A stretch of 60,361 nucleotides of DNA from CAYSPO01 sp964432945 (lineage in GTDB: Bacteria; Bacillota; Clostridia; Tissierellales; Peptoniphilaceae): the NCBI GenBank assembly GCA_964432945.1, contig CAYSPO010000003.1, positions 1-60,361 on the forward strand, written 5' to 3'. Below, piece by piece: positions 41,843-51,834 of this stretch (its first letter is position 1; each line of letters starts with the position of its first letter). Both the position numbers and the translations under genes were made by a program. The notes beneath the pieces are model-generated. The model did not search any database. It had not been told where the DNA came from and was given only the letters and a program-made list of their open reading frames with translations.

Positions 41843-43777
41843 TTATATAACTTTTACACTGGTATCTGCTGATAAAAGTTTAAATATTTCTTTTACATTT
41901 GTCTTTTTTGATTCATCAGCAAAAGATGAGTCCCTAAATACAACCCTTAGCGGCTCCATTTTAGCTATTTCCTTTACAGCTTCCTCAGATATATCCTCAT
42001 CAAAACAAGCTACTAGGTCTCCATGGTTGTAGACATGAACCCTTACTCCAGTAATATCCATAGACTCATATGGACGGTCTAAAGGCAGACCCCAGTCTAT
42101 CAGACATCCAAAAAGCAGGTCTAGGTCATCCCTATCTTCCTTTATATTTGATTCAAACCTATCTAATAGGTTTTGTTCATATTCTTCAGGAGCATAGTAT
42201 ACATCCTTCATATTTGTGTCATCTAGCTTGAGGACTCTAAAACCTACATCTAATTCTTCTATTCCTTCTTTATCTTTGTTATCTTCCTTTATTTTTTCTC
42301 CTGCTCTTCTTATTCTTTCTTTTCCTATTTCGCATATATTTTTATAGCCTGCCTTGTAGGCTTCTGATTTTTCATCAGTTTCTTCTGGCAACTGTACCAT
42401 TATAAACTTCCTATTTCCCCCATCCTCTGCATTAAGCTCCATTACTGCATGGGCTGTTGTTGCTGAACCTGAGAAGAAATCTAGGATTGTGGCATCTTCT
42501 ATTGTGGCTATTGTAATTATTCGTTTTAACAAAAATAAAGATTTAGGGTAAGAAAATATACTATCCTCAAATATCTCTTTTATTAACTCAGTTGCAAACT
42601 CATTATTTATCTCTTTTTCATTCCATAAACTCATGGGCTTTCTTCTTTTTTCAACTGTTAAGTAGTCTTTAGTAAAAATATCCCATTCATCTCTCCCTGA
42701 CCTTCTAACTGTTCTAACCAATAATTGATTCTTATCTTTTTCTACTTTTTTAGCACTCCATCTCCACCTACCATAAGACCCATCGCTTAATTTAGGAATA
42801 ATTTTTATATCATATTTGATTTTGGTGGAAATATCTCCTGTTATTTCATTAAAATAAATTGGGTAAAATAAGCTAGGCGAATCTTCTCTACGCGAATCCG
42901 CACCTCTTTTTCTTAATCCTAATTCCCTAAATCTGCCTTCTTTATCTTGTTTATTATATTCTTTTTTCTGTTTATCTGTTAATTCTAATCCAAATGTTTC
43001 TGCTTCTTTTGTTTTACAGTAACATAAAATATATTCATGGTTAACTGCTATATGATTACTTGACTGTGCACCTCTTGGATTTATAATAGGAATAACCATA
43101 GAAATAAAATTTTCTTCCCCAAAAATTTCGTCACATATTTTCTTTAAATTATCCTGCTCATTGTCATCAATGGATATAAATATTACCCCATCATCTGATA
43201 GTAGGTTTCTAGCCAAAACTAGCCTAGGGTAGATCATTGAGCACCAGTCTGAGTGGAATCTTCCATTGGAGTCTGTGTTTTTAAAAAGCCTATTGCCTTC
43301 TTCGTCTAGCTCTCCACTTTCTTCACTATATTCTTCGCTGGTCATTTTAAAGTCGTCATTGTAGATAAAATCATTACCCGTATTATAAGGAGGGTCTATA
43401 TAGATCATTTTTACTGAGTTTAAATAGGACTCTTGAAGTGTCTTAAGGACATCTAAGTTATCCCCTTCTATGTATAAATTTTCAGTATTATCCCAGTCTT
43501 TACTTTCTTCTAGGCAGGGTCTTAGGGTTTTTCTAATAGGTTTATTTGCCTCTATTATAGATTCTCTCTTGCCTACCCAGGTAAATTCGTAGGATTCATC
43601 GCCTTCTTCTACCAGTTCCTTTGAAAACATCTGCCTAAAAGCCTCATAGTTAACAGCTTTTATTATCCTTCCCTCTTCATCTTTTTTTTCTGTTATACAG
43701 TTGGGAAAGAGTTCCCCCAACTTTTCTATATTTAAATGACTTAAGTCTGGAGTTTCAAATTTCATTTTTTCGTTCAT
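41843..43777 (-). CDS. mod: Type III DNA methyltransferase, Mod subunit
   Basis: A 644-residue beta-class adenine methyltransferase: the catalytic DPPYNTG (residues 128-134) precedes the SAM motif DFFSGSATTAHAVMEL, the order for type III Mod proteins. The middle part (about 180-400) is the target-recognition region and contains LGLRKRGADSRREDSPSL. It methylates adenine at a specific sequence and gives Res its specificity. No simple repeat tract that could vary in phase is seen in it. It starts one base after the DUF4391 gene and leads into res. Confidence 0.95.
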   Translation of the reverse strand: MNEKMKFETPDLSHLNIEKLGELFPNCITEKKDEEGRIIKAVNYEAFRQMFSKELVEEGDESYEFTWVGKRESIIEANKPIRKTLRPCLEESKDWDNTENLYIEGDNLDVLKTLQESYLNSVKMIYIDPPYNTGNDFIYNDDFKMTSEEYSEESGELDEEGNRLFKNTDSNGRFHSDWCSMIYPRLVLARNLLSDDGVIFISIDDNEQDNLKKICDEIFGEENFISMVIPIINPRGAQSSNHIAVNHEYILCYCKTKEAETFGLELTDKQKKEYNKQDKEGRFRELGLRKRGADSRREDSPSLFYPIYFNEITGDISTKIKYDIKIIPKLSDGSYGRWRWSAKKVEKDKNQLLVRTVRRSGRDEWDIFTKDYLTVEKRRKPMSLWNEKEINNEFATELIKEIFEDSIFSYPKSLFLLKRIITIATIEDATILDFFSGSATTAHAVMELNAEDGGNRKFIMVQLPEETDEKSEAYKAGYKNICEIGKERIRRAGEKIKEDNKDKEGIEELDVGFRVLKLDDTNMKDVYYAPEEYEQNLLDRFESNIKEDRDDLDLLFGCLIDWGLPLDRPYESMDITGVRVHVYNHGDLVACFDEDISEEAVKEIAKMEPLRVVFRDSSFADESKKTNVKEIFKLLSADTSVKVI

Positions 43778-43778
43778 A

Positions 43779-44441
43779 TTATGCTTCTCCCATTAATTTC
43801 TCAATTTCATTTTTTAAAGTTCTAATTTGATCATTTATTTTCATTTGTTTATTCAATTGTTTACTTTTTCTTCTATTTATTTTTAATTTTTCTATATCTT
43901 TTTTTAATTCTTCTATTTTAATATCTTTTTCTACTAAGTCAGCCATAGTCTCATTCTCTACAGGCTCTAATTCTCTTCCTCTTATATCTTTTAGTAGATT
44001 TTCATAAACTCTGTCTAGGTTTAGACCTCTAAGATTCAGACTTATATTTTCTTTTTCTATCCAATCACTGTAATAGTAACTAGATACTTTAAAGGCTTTG
44101 TTACCTGCAAGCGCCTCTTCCTTGTAGCCTATAGCTAGCTTATATTTATCTAAATAGTTTAGAATAAATACTATATGATAGGGAATATGACTATCAATTT
44201 GCATCAGTAAGTTTTCATCAATTTCTTTTCCTTTTAATTCGATTAAGAAAATTTGAATTTCCTTAACCTCTATACCTGACTTTATATTTATGGTGTCTTC
44301 AGAAATTTTGTTAGTCCAATAAACACTCTTTATATCTTCTATAAATGCTCTTTTTAATTTATCAGAAACATTTAAATTTTCATAGAATTTTTGCTTGGGT
44401 ATTTTCTTATTAAACGCAGTACTTTTAGGTAATTTTATCAT
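43779..44441 (-). CDS. DUF4391 protein, 220 aa (defence cassette component)
   Basis: A soluble protein that starts MIKLPKSTAFNKKIPKQKFY, the typical opening of DUF4391, and has the conserved region SVYWTNKISEDTINIKSG (about 39-56) and EIQIFLIELKG. The C-terminal 60 residues (from about 158) are a long Lys/Glu coiled coil. Function is unknown, but family members commonly sit between a large helicase and type III mod/res genes. Its ribosome binding site (GAGGTG) lies within the end of the helicase gene and its stop is one base before mod, so the four proteins are co-translated. Confidence 0.85.
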   Translation of the reverse strand: MIKLPKSTAFNKKIPKQKFYENLNVSDKLKRAFIEDIKSVYWTNKISEDTINIKSGIEVKEIQIFLIELKGKEIDENLLMQIDSHIPYHIVFILNYLDKYKLAIGYKEEALAGNKAFKVSSYYYSDWIEKENISLNLRGLNLDRVYENLLKDIRGRELEPVENETMADLVEKDIKIEELKKDIEKLKINRRKSKQLNKQMKINDQIRTLKNEIEKLMGEA

Positions 44442-44445
44442 CTAA

Positions 44446-47400
44446 TCACCTCACTACAAAAAAAGAAATAATCTCAAAGTCATCAATACCGTTTACATCA
44501 GAAAGCAAGGCAGATGTTCCTCCTGGCTTAAATAAACTATCCAAATCACTTTCCTCCTTTGTATCTACTATGGAGCTTATAGCTTCGTTAAGCAGCTTTG
44601 ATATAGCTGTCATATTTCTACCGTCTTCAGTCTCCTTATTAAATTCTTTACATGAATTTTTATAGGGAACTTTTTTTCCTCTAGATAAAAGCCTTAAATC
44701 ATCTAGTATCTCTTTAGGACTTAGGTAGTCTGTTAATATCTCGCCATTTTCTCCTACATAGACCATATAAAAGGGATGGATCCTATTTCTACTATCTTTA
44801 TTTATACTGTCATTAATATTTTTAAGTACAAAGATAACTCCCTTAGGTGTTTCTTCTGTCTCTTTTACAACTGTATATAGGCCATTGGGAACTTTTTTAA
44901 AATCAGTACCTTTTTTAACATAGTCTAGAAGGTCCATTCTATAATCATTAAGACCTAGGTCAATTATTGAAACACCACTACCCATGTCTTCAATGTCTAC
45001 TACTTCTTTTTGTAACCTTTTTAACTGCTCTTTTCTATATTCTAGGTCACCTTTTTCTTCTAAACTAATCGGATTATCGTCTCCCGTTGATGTCATTACC
45101 GATATCTTCATTCTGGTCTCTACCCTTGCCTTTAGGTTTATATATTCATCTAGGTCTAAATCTGGCCAGAAATTTACAAGTTGTATAGCTTTATTTTTAC
45201 TTCCTATACGGTCAATTCTTCCAAACCTCTGAATAATTCTTACTGGATTCCAATGGATATCATAGTTCACAAGATAGTCGCAATCCTGTAAGTTTTGACC
45301 TTCAGATATACAGTCTGTTGCAATCAATATATCTATTTCATCATTAGAGTCGGGAAATAGGACATCTTTACCTTTTGATACCGGAGAAAATAAAGTTAGT
45401 GCTGTATTTAAGTCCATTTTTTTACCTGTTACTGTTGATTTACCTTCTACTGAACCTGTAATTTCTGCAGTATCTAAGTTATACTTTTCTTTAGCATACT
45501 TACTCACATTTTCATAAAGGTAATCAGCTGTATCTGAAAACGCAGTAAATATTATTATTTTTTTATTTCCTTCATTTATAGGGTTTTCTAATTTTTCATC
45601 AATCAATGAATATAAACACTGGAGCTTACTATCATTTTCCGGCTTAATATCTGAAATCATAAGCCTTAATAAGGCTAGATTTTCTTTATCTGATTTAAGT
45701 TCATTTTCCCAAGTGATATAATCCATATCTTCCAAATCTATTTTTACTTTTTTACCTACCTCAAACAGATTTGTACTTAAATCATCATCATCAAAATCAT
45801 TTATATTTATATTACTCAGTTCTATATTCTTACTTCCACTCTTGTAATCTTTAATTATTTCAAGAGTATCAATTATATACTCCTCTATTCTATTCATTGT
45901 CAATTTAAAAGAGTGAACTGAACTTTCAAGTCTTTTAAGGAGATTTATATTCATGAGTCTTTTAATACCTTCCTCACGACCTTTTTGAGTTATACCTCCT
46001 AATTTTTTATCTCTTAATGTGTCATACTTATATAATTTTGAAGGTAGAAGAAAGTTTGAAGGTGTGTATATAGAAAGATTTAAACTCATCAATTGACTAT
46101 AAATTTCATTATAATTTATCGCCGTTTCTAAATCTGTTAACTTTGGTCTTTTTGATATTGGCGTCAATCTCTTTGGAAAACTTCCTATCTCGCTAGTGTC
46201 ATAGTATTTTTCTATATGTTTTCTTGATCTTGCTATTGTTACGCTATCGAGTACTTCAAAAAAATCAAAATCTAAATTTTTTAAAAGTCTATTTGTTGTT
46301 CTATCCTCTACAGGTAACTTTGCCCATATATTGAATACACCTTGTGCCTGTTTAAATATATCGTCAATACTTCTTTTCGTGTTAAGTTTTTGGTTTATAC
46401 TTCCAGGGTCTCCTTCATATGCAAGAGCTATTTGGTTTTTAAGGTCAATAAAGCGATTATTTACTGGAGTAGCACTCAACATAAGTACTTTGGTTCTAAC
46501 TCCTTTTCTAATTACTTTATTCATTAGTTTAAGATATCGATTTTCCTTACCATCTTTAGATATGTATCCTCCATTTCTAAAGTTATGGCTTTCGTCAATG
46601 ACAAGTAAATCATAGTTTCCCCAGTTTAGCCTGCTTAAATCAATCCCATTAGAGTCCCCTTTTTCTCTAGAAAGGTCTGTATGATAGAGAACGTCATATC
46701 TCAACCTATCTTCTGCTATTGGATTATTAATATAATTACCTTTGAAAGTATTCCAGTTCTCAGATAGTTTTTTAGGGCACAAAACTAGGACTGATTTATT
46801 CCTATTCTCATAGTATTTTATTACAGCAAGGGCTGTAAAGGTCTTACCTAACCCTACACTATCTGCAAGAATACAACCATTATATTTTTCTAACTTACTT
46901 ATTATACCTATTGCAGCATCTTTCTGAAATTTATATAAAGTATTCCAAACCTTACTTTCCTTAAATCCAGTTGCTTCATTTGGAAGATCATCTTCTGACA
47001 TATCTTCAAGAAATTCTGAAAATATATGATAAAGAGTAAAGAAATATACATGTTCAGGTGAATTTTCCTTATATGCTTCAGTTATACTTTCAATTACAGT
47101 GTCAGTTACATCAACTAACCTTTCATTATCATTCCATATTTCTTCAAATAAGTTTAAATAGTATTTGGCATTTTCATTTTCATCAGTTTTATGTACAGGG
47201 TAGTAAGCGTTATTTCCTCGTTCACACCCAAGATCTACAGTTGTAAAGCCGTTTATTGGGCTATATGTATAATTATCTACATTCATAAAACCCATCATAT
47301 TTTCGTTTGTCAAATTGGCACGAAATTTTACTTTTCTTCTTATCCAATCTGCACATTCTTTCGAAATTGCTTTTTGAGTTAATTCATTTTTAAGCTTAAG

Positions 47401-47664
47401 TTCAAATTTAGTTCCGTGCAGGCTTCTTTCCATATCTAATAAAGGAATATAAAAGCTCTTTTCTGTTTTTTGTGCCTCTTCTTTAACAAAGGTTGGAGAT
47501 GTAAATATAAAATTAAGCTCTTCAATATTTTCTAATTGAGCTCTCAGCTCTTCATATGCATAAATAGAGAAATATGCGGCTGCAATTGATATCTTACTAT
47601 CTTTATCTATTGTTAGTTCTAAGTCTTCTTTAACAGTACTATCTATATTATTTAAAATTTTCAC
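44446..47664 (-). CDS. Large SNF2-type DEAD/DEAH helicase with PLD-like N terminus (defence cassette)
   Basis: A 1072-residue superfamily 2 ATPase, first gene of the cassette. Residues 1-150 resemble the phospholipase-D-like N-terminal domain of such helicases (ISIAAAYFSIYAYEEL), but the HxK catalytic pattern is not visible, so it may be structural. Walker A ADSVGLGKT (267-275), DESHNFRN, LMLSATPVNNRF, and motif V/VI ATDCISEGQNLQD plus QRFGRIDRIG are intact. The C-terminal 250 residues carry no motif that I recognise. The start is GTG at 47664. It may translocate on DNA during phage defence; the exact role is unknown. Confidence 0.9.
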   Translation of the reverse strand: MKILNNIDSTVKEDLELTIDKDSKISIAAAYFSIYAYEELRAQLENIEELNFIFTSPTFVKEEAQKTEKSFYIPLLDMERSLHGTKFELKLKNELTQKAISKECADWIRRKVKFRANLTNENMMGFMNVDNYTYSPINGFTTVDLGCERGNNAYYPVHKTDENENAKYYLNLFEEIWNDNERLVDVTDTVIESITEAYKENSPEHVYFFTLYHIFSEFLEDMSEDDLPNEATGFKESKVWNTLYKFQKDAAIGIISKLEKYNGCILADSVGLGKTFTALAVIKYYENRNKSVLVLCPKKLSENWNTFKGNYINNPIAEDRLRYDVLYHTDLSREKGDSNGIDLSRLNWGNYDLLVIDESHNFRNGGYISKDGKENRYLKLMNKVIRKGVRTKVLMLSATPVNNRFIDLKNQIALAYEGDPGSINQKLNTKRSIDDIFKQAQGVFNIWAKLPVEDRTTNRLLKNLDFDFFEVLDSVTIARSRKHIEKYYDTSEIGSFPKRLTPISKRPKLTDLETAINYNEIYSQLMSLNLSIYTPSNFLLPSKLYKYDTLRDKKLGGITQKGREEGIKRLMNINLLKRLESSVHSFKLTMNRIEEYIIDTLEIIKDYKSGSKNIELSNININDFDDDDLSTNLFEVGKKVKIDLEDMDYITWENELKSDKENLALLRLMISDIKPENDSKLQCLYSLIDEKLENPINEGNKKIIIFTAFSDTADYLYENVSKYAKEKYNLDTAEITGSVEGKSTVTGKKMDLNTALTLFSPVSKGKDVLFPDSNDEIDILIATDCISEGQNLQDCDYLVNYDIHWNPVRIIQRFGRIDRIGSKNKAIQLVNFWPDLDLDEYINLKARVETRMKISVMTSTGDDNPISLEEKGDLEYRKEQLKRLQKEVVDIEDMGSGVSIIDLGLNDYRMDLLDYVKKGTDFKKVPNGLYTVVKETEETPKGVIFVLKNINDSINKDSRNRIHPFYMVYVGENGEILTDYLSPKEILDDLRLLSRGKKVPYKNSCKEFNKETEDGRNMTAISKLLNEAISSIVDTKEESDLDSLFKPGGTSALLSDVNGIDDFEIISFFVVR

Positions 47665-47945
47665 TCTGGATACACACCTTCTTACTTATTTTTAAAATAA
47701 AATATGACTATGTATTTACAATATATAGAAATTTATATTTTCCATTAAAGATAATCATATCAATAAGTAAATTATTCTACAAGAAGTTCATTTCAAATAT
47801 TTAAGCCCTACACTTTGTATGTGAACATTGAATACCATTTCAATATTAATTTTATAAAATTTTTATTAATATTAAATTTATTATTTATATAAAATCCTAT
47901 TAAAAAGCAGAAAAGATTATTAGTTACTATATAAAATCAAGATAT
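47665..47945. other. Upstream region of the defence cassette
   Basis: AT-rich stretch with no gene. A 9-bp inverted repeat AATATTAAT/ATTAATATT (47842-47850, 47865-47873) and weak promoter-like sequence nearer to 47700 (TTGTAA on the minus strand) are all that I see. Confidence 0.4.
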
Positions 47946-47948
47946 CAA

Positions 47949-47985
47949 AACACCCCCACATTGTTTCTAATGTGGGGGTGTTATT
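47949..47985 (-). terminator. Terminator of purL
   Basis: Perfect 14-bp stem AACACCCCCACATT (47949-47962) with AATGTGGGGGTGTT (47969-47982), six-nt loop, T run on the minus strand. Confidence 0.9.
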
Positions 47986-47996
47986 TATGCTATCTT

Positions 47997-50900
47997 TTAT
48001 TTTCTAAAAAAATCTACTGCATTTTGGAAAATATTTTGATCTTTATTTCCAGGAATATTTTTAAGAATTCCTTCTTCATATCTTTCTGGGTGTGTCATTT
48101 TTCCTAAAATTTTTCCGTCTGCTGATGTTACTGATTCAATTGCATACATAGATTCTAATGGATTGTTTACTGAATCCATAGTTGGATTTCCTTCGCTATC
48201 TACATATTGACCAGCAATTTGTCCTTTTTCACAAAGTTCTTTATATTTTTCTTCTGTTAAGATAATTCTTCCTTCTGATGATGAAATATTAAGCTTGAAT
48301 ACTTCTCCTGCTTCAAAGCCATTCATCCATGGTGACATTGTTGATGATACTCTTACATCTACCATTCTATTGTAGAAGTTATCTCCTTCTCCAATGGCGA
48401 AGTCTTCATTTTTACAGTATTCTCCATTTGGAAGTAATCCTGTTAAAACTAGACCTTTAAATCCGTCATCTATTCCTAGAAGTAGTCCTTTTTCAAGGAA
48501 TTTTTCTACTGCTGCTTTTATCTTAGGTATTTCTAAGAATACTTGGATATGCTTTCCTCCACCTAGTGGGTGGTTTCCAAATCCTGATGATCCAGCTATT
48601 GCCATAATATTTGCAGATTCTATTTCTTTTGCCATATTATCTACAGATCCTTCAAAATGCTCGTCATCTGTTGAGAAAACAACTGTTTTTACATTTGCTC
48701 CTGTTGCTTTGAATGCATTTTCAAGGTCATATTCGTTGTTTATTCCTGGGAATATTGGAATTAAAACTACTGGCTCTTGTGTTTCTTTTTCTATTTCCGT
48801 TTTAGCTTCACAGATATTTTTATCTATTTCCATATCCTTGTTTTCGATATTTATTGGATAGATATCTTCATATTTACTTGTTGATGCTTGTAGAGCTTCT
48901 TCTAAAGAAATTTCTACATCATTTATAATTAGAGAGTTTTCAATAGTTTCACCAATAATTTCAAAGTCTAAATCTTCTGATGATTCTAAAATTAGGAATC
49001 CTGGCATAATATCGAAAACATTTAAGCTTGTGTTTACTTTTGCACCAATCATATTACCATAAGACATTTTTGCTAAAGCTAAAGCAAGTCCACCTTCTAC
49101 GATGTTTGCTGACTTAACTTTTCCATCTCTCATATAGTTAAGAACTTTATCTAAGTTTTCTCTATAGGCCTTATAGTTTGGATGGTAATTTTCTGTCATT
49201 GGTAGGCTAACAAGGTAAATCTTATTTCCAGCTTCTTTGAATTCTGGGCTAATTACATGATCTACATCTACTGTATTAATTCCAAATGTCACTAGAGTAG
49301 GAGGCACATGTACCTTATCTTCAAATGATCCACTCATAGAGTCTTTACCACCAATAGATGGAACTCCCATTGCTAATTCTGCTTCTACAAGTCCTAATAA
49401 GGCTTGTGTTGGTTTACCCCATTTTTCTTCATTCTTATCTAATCTTTCAAAGAATTCTTGGTTAGTTAATCTTACTCCTTTATAGTCAGTTCCTGTTGCT
49501 ACAAGTCTTGCTAGTGCTTCAATTACTGAATAAAGTCCTCCTAAGAATGGTGAGTAAGATGCTAGGTTTGGAATATAGCCTACTCCCATAGCTGAAGCTG
49601 TTTTAGTAAAGCCTCTTGCTGGTAGTTTTTGAACACTTGCTGGAGCTTCTGTTAATTGATATTTTCCACCAAAAGGCATTAAAACTGTTGATCTACCAAC
49701 TGTCATATCAAATTTTTGAGCTAATCCTTTTTGGATATTATTTTCTAGTTTGGAGAAGTGATTTAAAATATTTTCTTTTGTAACTTTAAGGTCTGCATTT
49801 TCTTCAAATGGATTCTTTTTACCTTCATCTGAATTAATGATTACAGTTTGGCTTTGTTTGATTCCATTTGTATCTAAAAATTCCCTTGATAAGTCAACAA
49901 TTTTTTCTCCATTAAAGTTAATTACAAGTCTTGGTTCTTCTGTAACAACTGCTACTTGGTAAGCATCTACATTTTCTTCTATACAGTAGCCTAGGAATTC
50001 ATCAAGATCTTTTGGATCTAAAACAATTGCCATTCTCTCTTGTGACTCAGAGATTGCTCTTTCGGTTGCTGATAGGCCTTCATACTTAGTTTTAACTGCA
50101 TTTAAGTCGATATCAAGACCATCTGCAAGTTCTCCTATAGCTACTGATACTCCACCTGCTCCGAAGTCGTTTGATTTTTTAATTAATCTTGCTGCTTCAG
50201 TTCTCTTGTAAAGTCTAACTATTCTTCTTTCAATAGTTGGATTACCTTTTTGAACTTCTGAAGATGACGCTTCAGCTGTTTCAGCGCTTTGTTCAACACT
50301 TGATCCTGTTGCTCCGCCTACTCCGTCTCTTCCTGTTTTTCCTCCTAATAAAAGAATTAAATCTCCAGCTACTGGTTGTTCTCTAGTTACATTTTCTCTT
50401 GGTGCTGCTGCGACAACTGCTCCCATTTCCATTCTTTTAGCTACAAATCCTGGGTGATAGAATTCTTTTATATATGATGCTGCTGATCCTATTTGCTTTC
50501 CGTAGTCAGAATATCCATCTGCTGCAGTAGTAGTTATTTTTACTTGAGGAAGTTTACCTTCTAAAGTTTCTTCTACAGGTTTTGTTATATCCCCTGCTCC
50601 TGTAAGTCTTAGAGCTTGGTATGCATAAGATCTTCCAGAAAGTGGATCTCTAATACATCCTCCTAGACAAGTTCCTGCTCCACCGAATGGCTCAATTTCT
50701 GTTGGGTGGTTGTGTGTCTCATTTTTAAACATTAAGAGCCAAGGATTTTTAACACCGTCTTCGTCAACTTCTATTTCAATTGAACAAGCATTTATTTCAT
50801 CTGAAACTTCTTGGTCTTCTAATAGCCCTTCTTGTCTAAAGTATCTTCCTACTATTGTAGCCATTTCCATTAAAGTTCTATCTTTTTCTTCTCTTGAAGT

Positions 50901-51638
50901 TTCTTTCTTTAGGTCAAGGTATGTTTCGAAGGCGTTTTCTATTTCTGCTTTAAATCTACCTTCTTTTATTTCAATATTTGTAAGGGCAGTTTCAAAAGTT
51001 GTATGCCTACAATGATCTGACCAATAAGTATCCAATACTAGAATTTCTGTTTCTGTTGGATTTCTTTTTTCGCTGATAAAGTATTTTTGAATATGTACTA
51101 AATCTTCAATACTCATAGCTAAGCCTTCATCTTTTAAGAAAGACTCAAGACCTGCTTTATCTAAATCAATAAAGCCTTCCATGACAATTTTTTCTTGACT
51201 TTCTTGAGGGATTGTTTCTTTCTTTATTTCAAATGGATTAAATTCTTTTTCTACCACTGTGTTGACTATATAAGCCTTGATAGTTTCTAATTCTTCATCA
51301 CTTATTCCTGAAAAATCTATAAGAGTTCCTGTTGATATTTCACATTTTACTCCTGCCATAGCTAGAATTTCCATACAAGCATCTGCTTTTTGATCATATT
51401 GAACTGCAAAAGCCCTATATGCAATATACTTATCAAATTTAGAATCTTTCACTTCTTCTTCTAAATTAGTGATTACTAAATCTTTTACCTTTGCTATGTC
51501 ACCTTCAGTTTCTACATCAAATACATCATAAATAGTAAGTGATTCAGGGGAGATGCCCAATCTTGTTTCTATCTCTCTTTTTAAAGAATTACTTTTTTCA
51601 TCAAAACTTTCTTTTGTTCTTACAAAAAATCTTTCCAT
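47997..51638 (-). CDS. purL: Phosphoribosylformylglycinamidine (FGAM) synthase, single chain, glutaminase Cys missing
   Basis: A 1213-residue PurL of the large form: N-terminal PurS-like part, two AIR-synthase-like halves with ATP sites (ILVLDTYWSDHCRHTTFETA, FKNETHNHPTEIEPFGGAG, GGKDSMSGSFED), and a C-terminal class I amidotransferase domain from about residue 955. The synthase part looks complete. In the amidotransferase the nucleophile motif, normally GICNGFQ, reads GIDDGFK (Asp at residue 1057, codon 48468-48470), and the PGTNCEYD region reads PGINNEYD; His and Glu of the triad remain in MTHPERY. Glutamine hydrolysis may be lost, so ammonia might be used directly. AGGAGG lies before the ATG. 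Monocistronic. Confidence 0.93.
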   Translation of the reverse strand: MERFFVRTKESFDEKSNSLKREIETRLGISPESLTIYDVFDVETEGDIAKVKDLVITNLEEEVKDSKFDKYIAYRAFAVQYDQKADACMEILAMAGVKCEISTGTLIDFSGISDEELETIKAYIVNTVVEKEFNPFEIKKETIPQESQEKIVMEGFIDLDKAGLESFLKDEGLAMSIEDLVHIQKYFISEKRNPTETEILVLDTYWSDHCRHTTFETALTNIEIKEGRFKAEIENAFETYLDLKKETSREEKDRTLMEMATIVGRYFRQEGLLEDQEVSDEINACSIEIEVDEDGVKNPWLLMFKNETHNHPTEIEPFGGAGTCLGGCIRDPLSGRSYAYQALRLTGAGDITKPVEETLEGKLPQVKITTTAADGYSDYGKQIGSAASYIKEFYHPGFVAKRMEMGAVVAAAPRENVTREQPVAGDLILLLGGKTGRDGVGGATGSSVEQSAETAEASSSEVQKGNPTIERRIVRLYKRTEAARLIKKSNDFGAGGVSVAIGELADGLDIDLNAVKTKYEGLSATERAISESQERMAIVLDPKDLDEFLGYCIEENVDAYQVAVVTEEPRLVINFNGEKIVDLSREFLDTNGIKQSQTVIINSDEGKKNPFEENADLKVTKENILNHFSKLENNIQKGLAQKFDMTVGRSTVLMPFGGKYQLTEAPASVQKLPARGFTKTASAMGVGYIPNLASYSPFLGGLYSVIEALARLVATGTDYKGVRLTNQEFFERLDKNEEKWGKPTQALLGLVEAELAMGVPSIGGKDSMSGSFEDKVHVPPTLVTFGINTVDVDHVISPEFKEAGNKIYLVSLPMTENYHPNYKAYRENLDKVLNYMRDGKVKSANIVEGGLALALAKMSYGNMIGAKVNTSLNVFDIMPGFLILESSEDLDFEIIGETIENSLIINDVEISLEEALQASTSKYEDIYPINIENKDMEIDKNICEAKTEIEKETQEPVVLIPIFPGINNEYDLENAFKATGANVKTVVFSTDDEHFEGSVDNMAKEIESANIMAIAGSSGFGNHPLGGGKHIQVFLEIPKIKAAVEKFLEKGLLLGIDDGFKGLVLTGLLPNGEYCKNEDFAIGEGDNFYNRMVDVRVSSTMSPWMNGFEAGEVFKLNISSSEGRIILTEEKYKELCEKGQIAGQYVDSEGNPTMDSVNNPLESMYAIESVTSADGKILGKMTHPERYEEGILKNIPGNKDQNIFQNAVDFFRK

Positions 51639-51834
51639 CCTTGCCTCCTTGTTGATGTCTAACTAAATATATTATACATCATCATAGGAATTTTCATAAT
51701 ATTTTACTTTAATAAGCTTAAATTTTGCTATACTTTAGTAGAAATATATGAAATTGGAGAAAAACTTGTCTGTTTTTTAATATTTTTCCTCTATTTGAGT
51801 TATAATAAGGTAATAATTATTTTAGGAGTAGAGT

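Noticed and set aside
41843..43777. Phase-variable mod gene
   Set aside because: I looked for homopolymer or short tandem repeat tracts long enough to cause slippage and found none.
48394..48861. 155-codon + strand frame over the end of purL
   Set aside because: Antisense to purL; it has no binding site and is Ser/Phe/Pro-rich as expected for a shadow frame.
47997..51638. Missing PurL Cys as a sequencing error
   Set aside because: Both the elbow motif and the PGTNCEYD motif differ and the frame is open throughout; a single base error cannot explain it.
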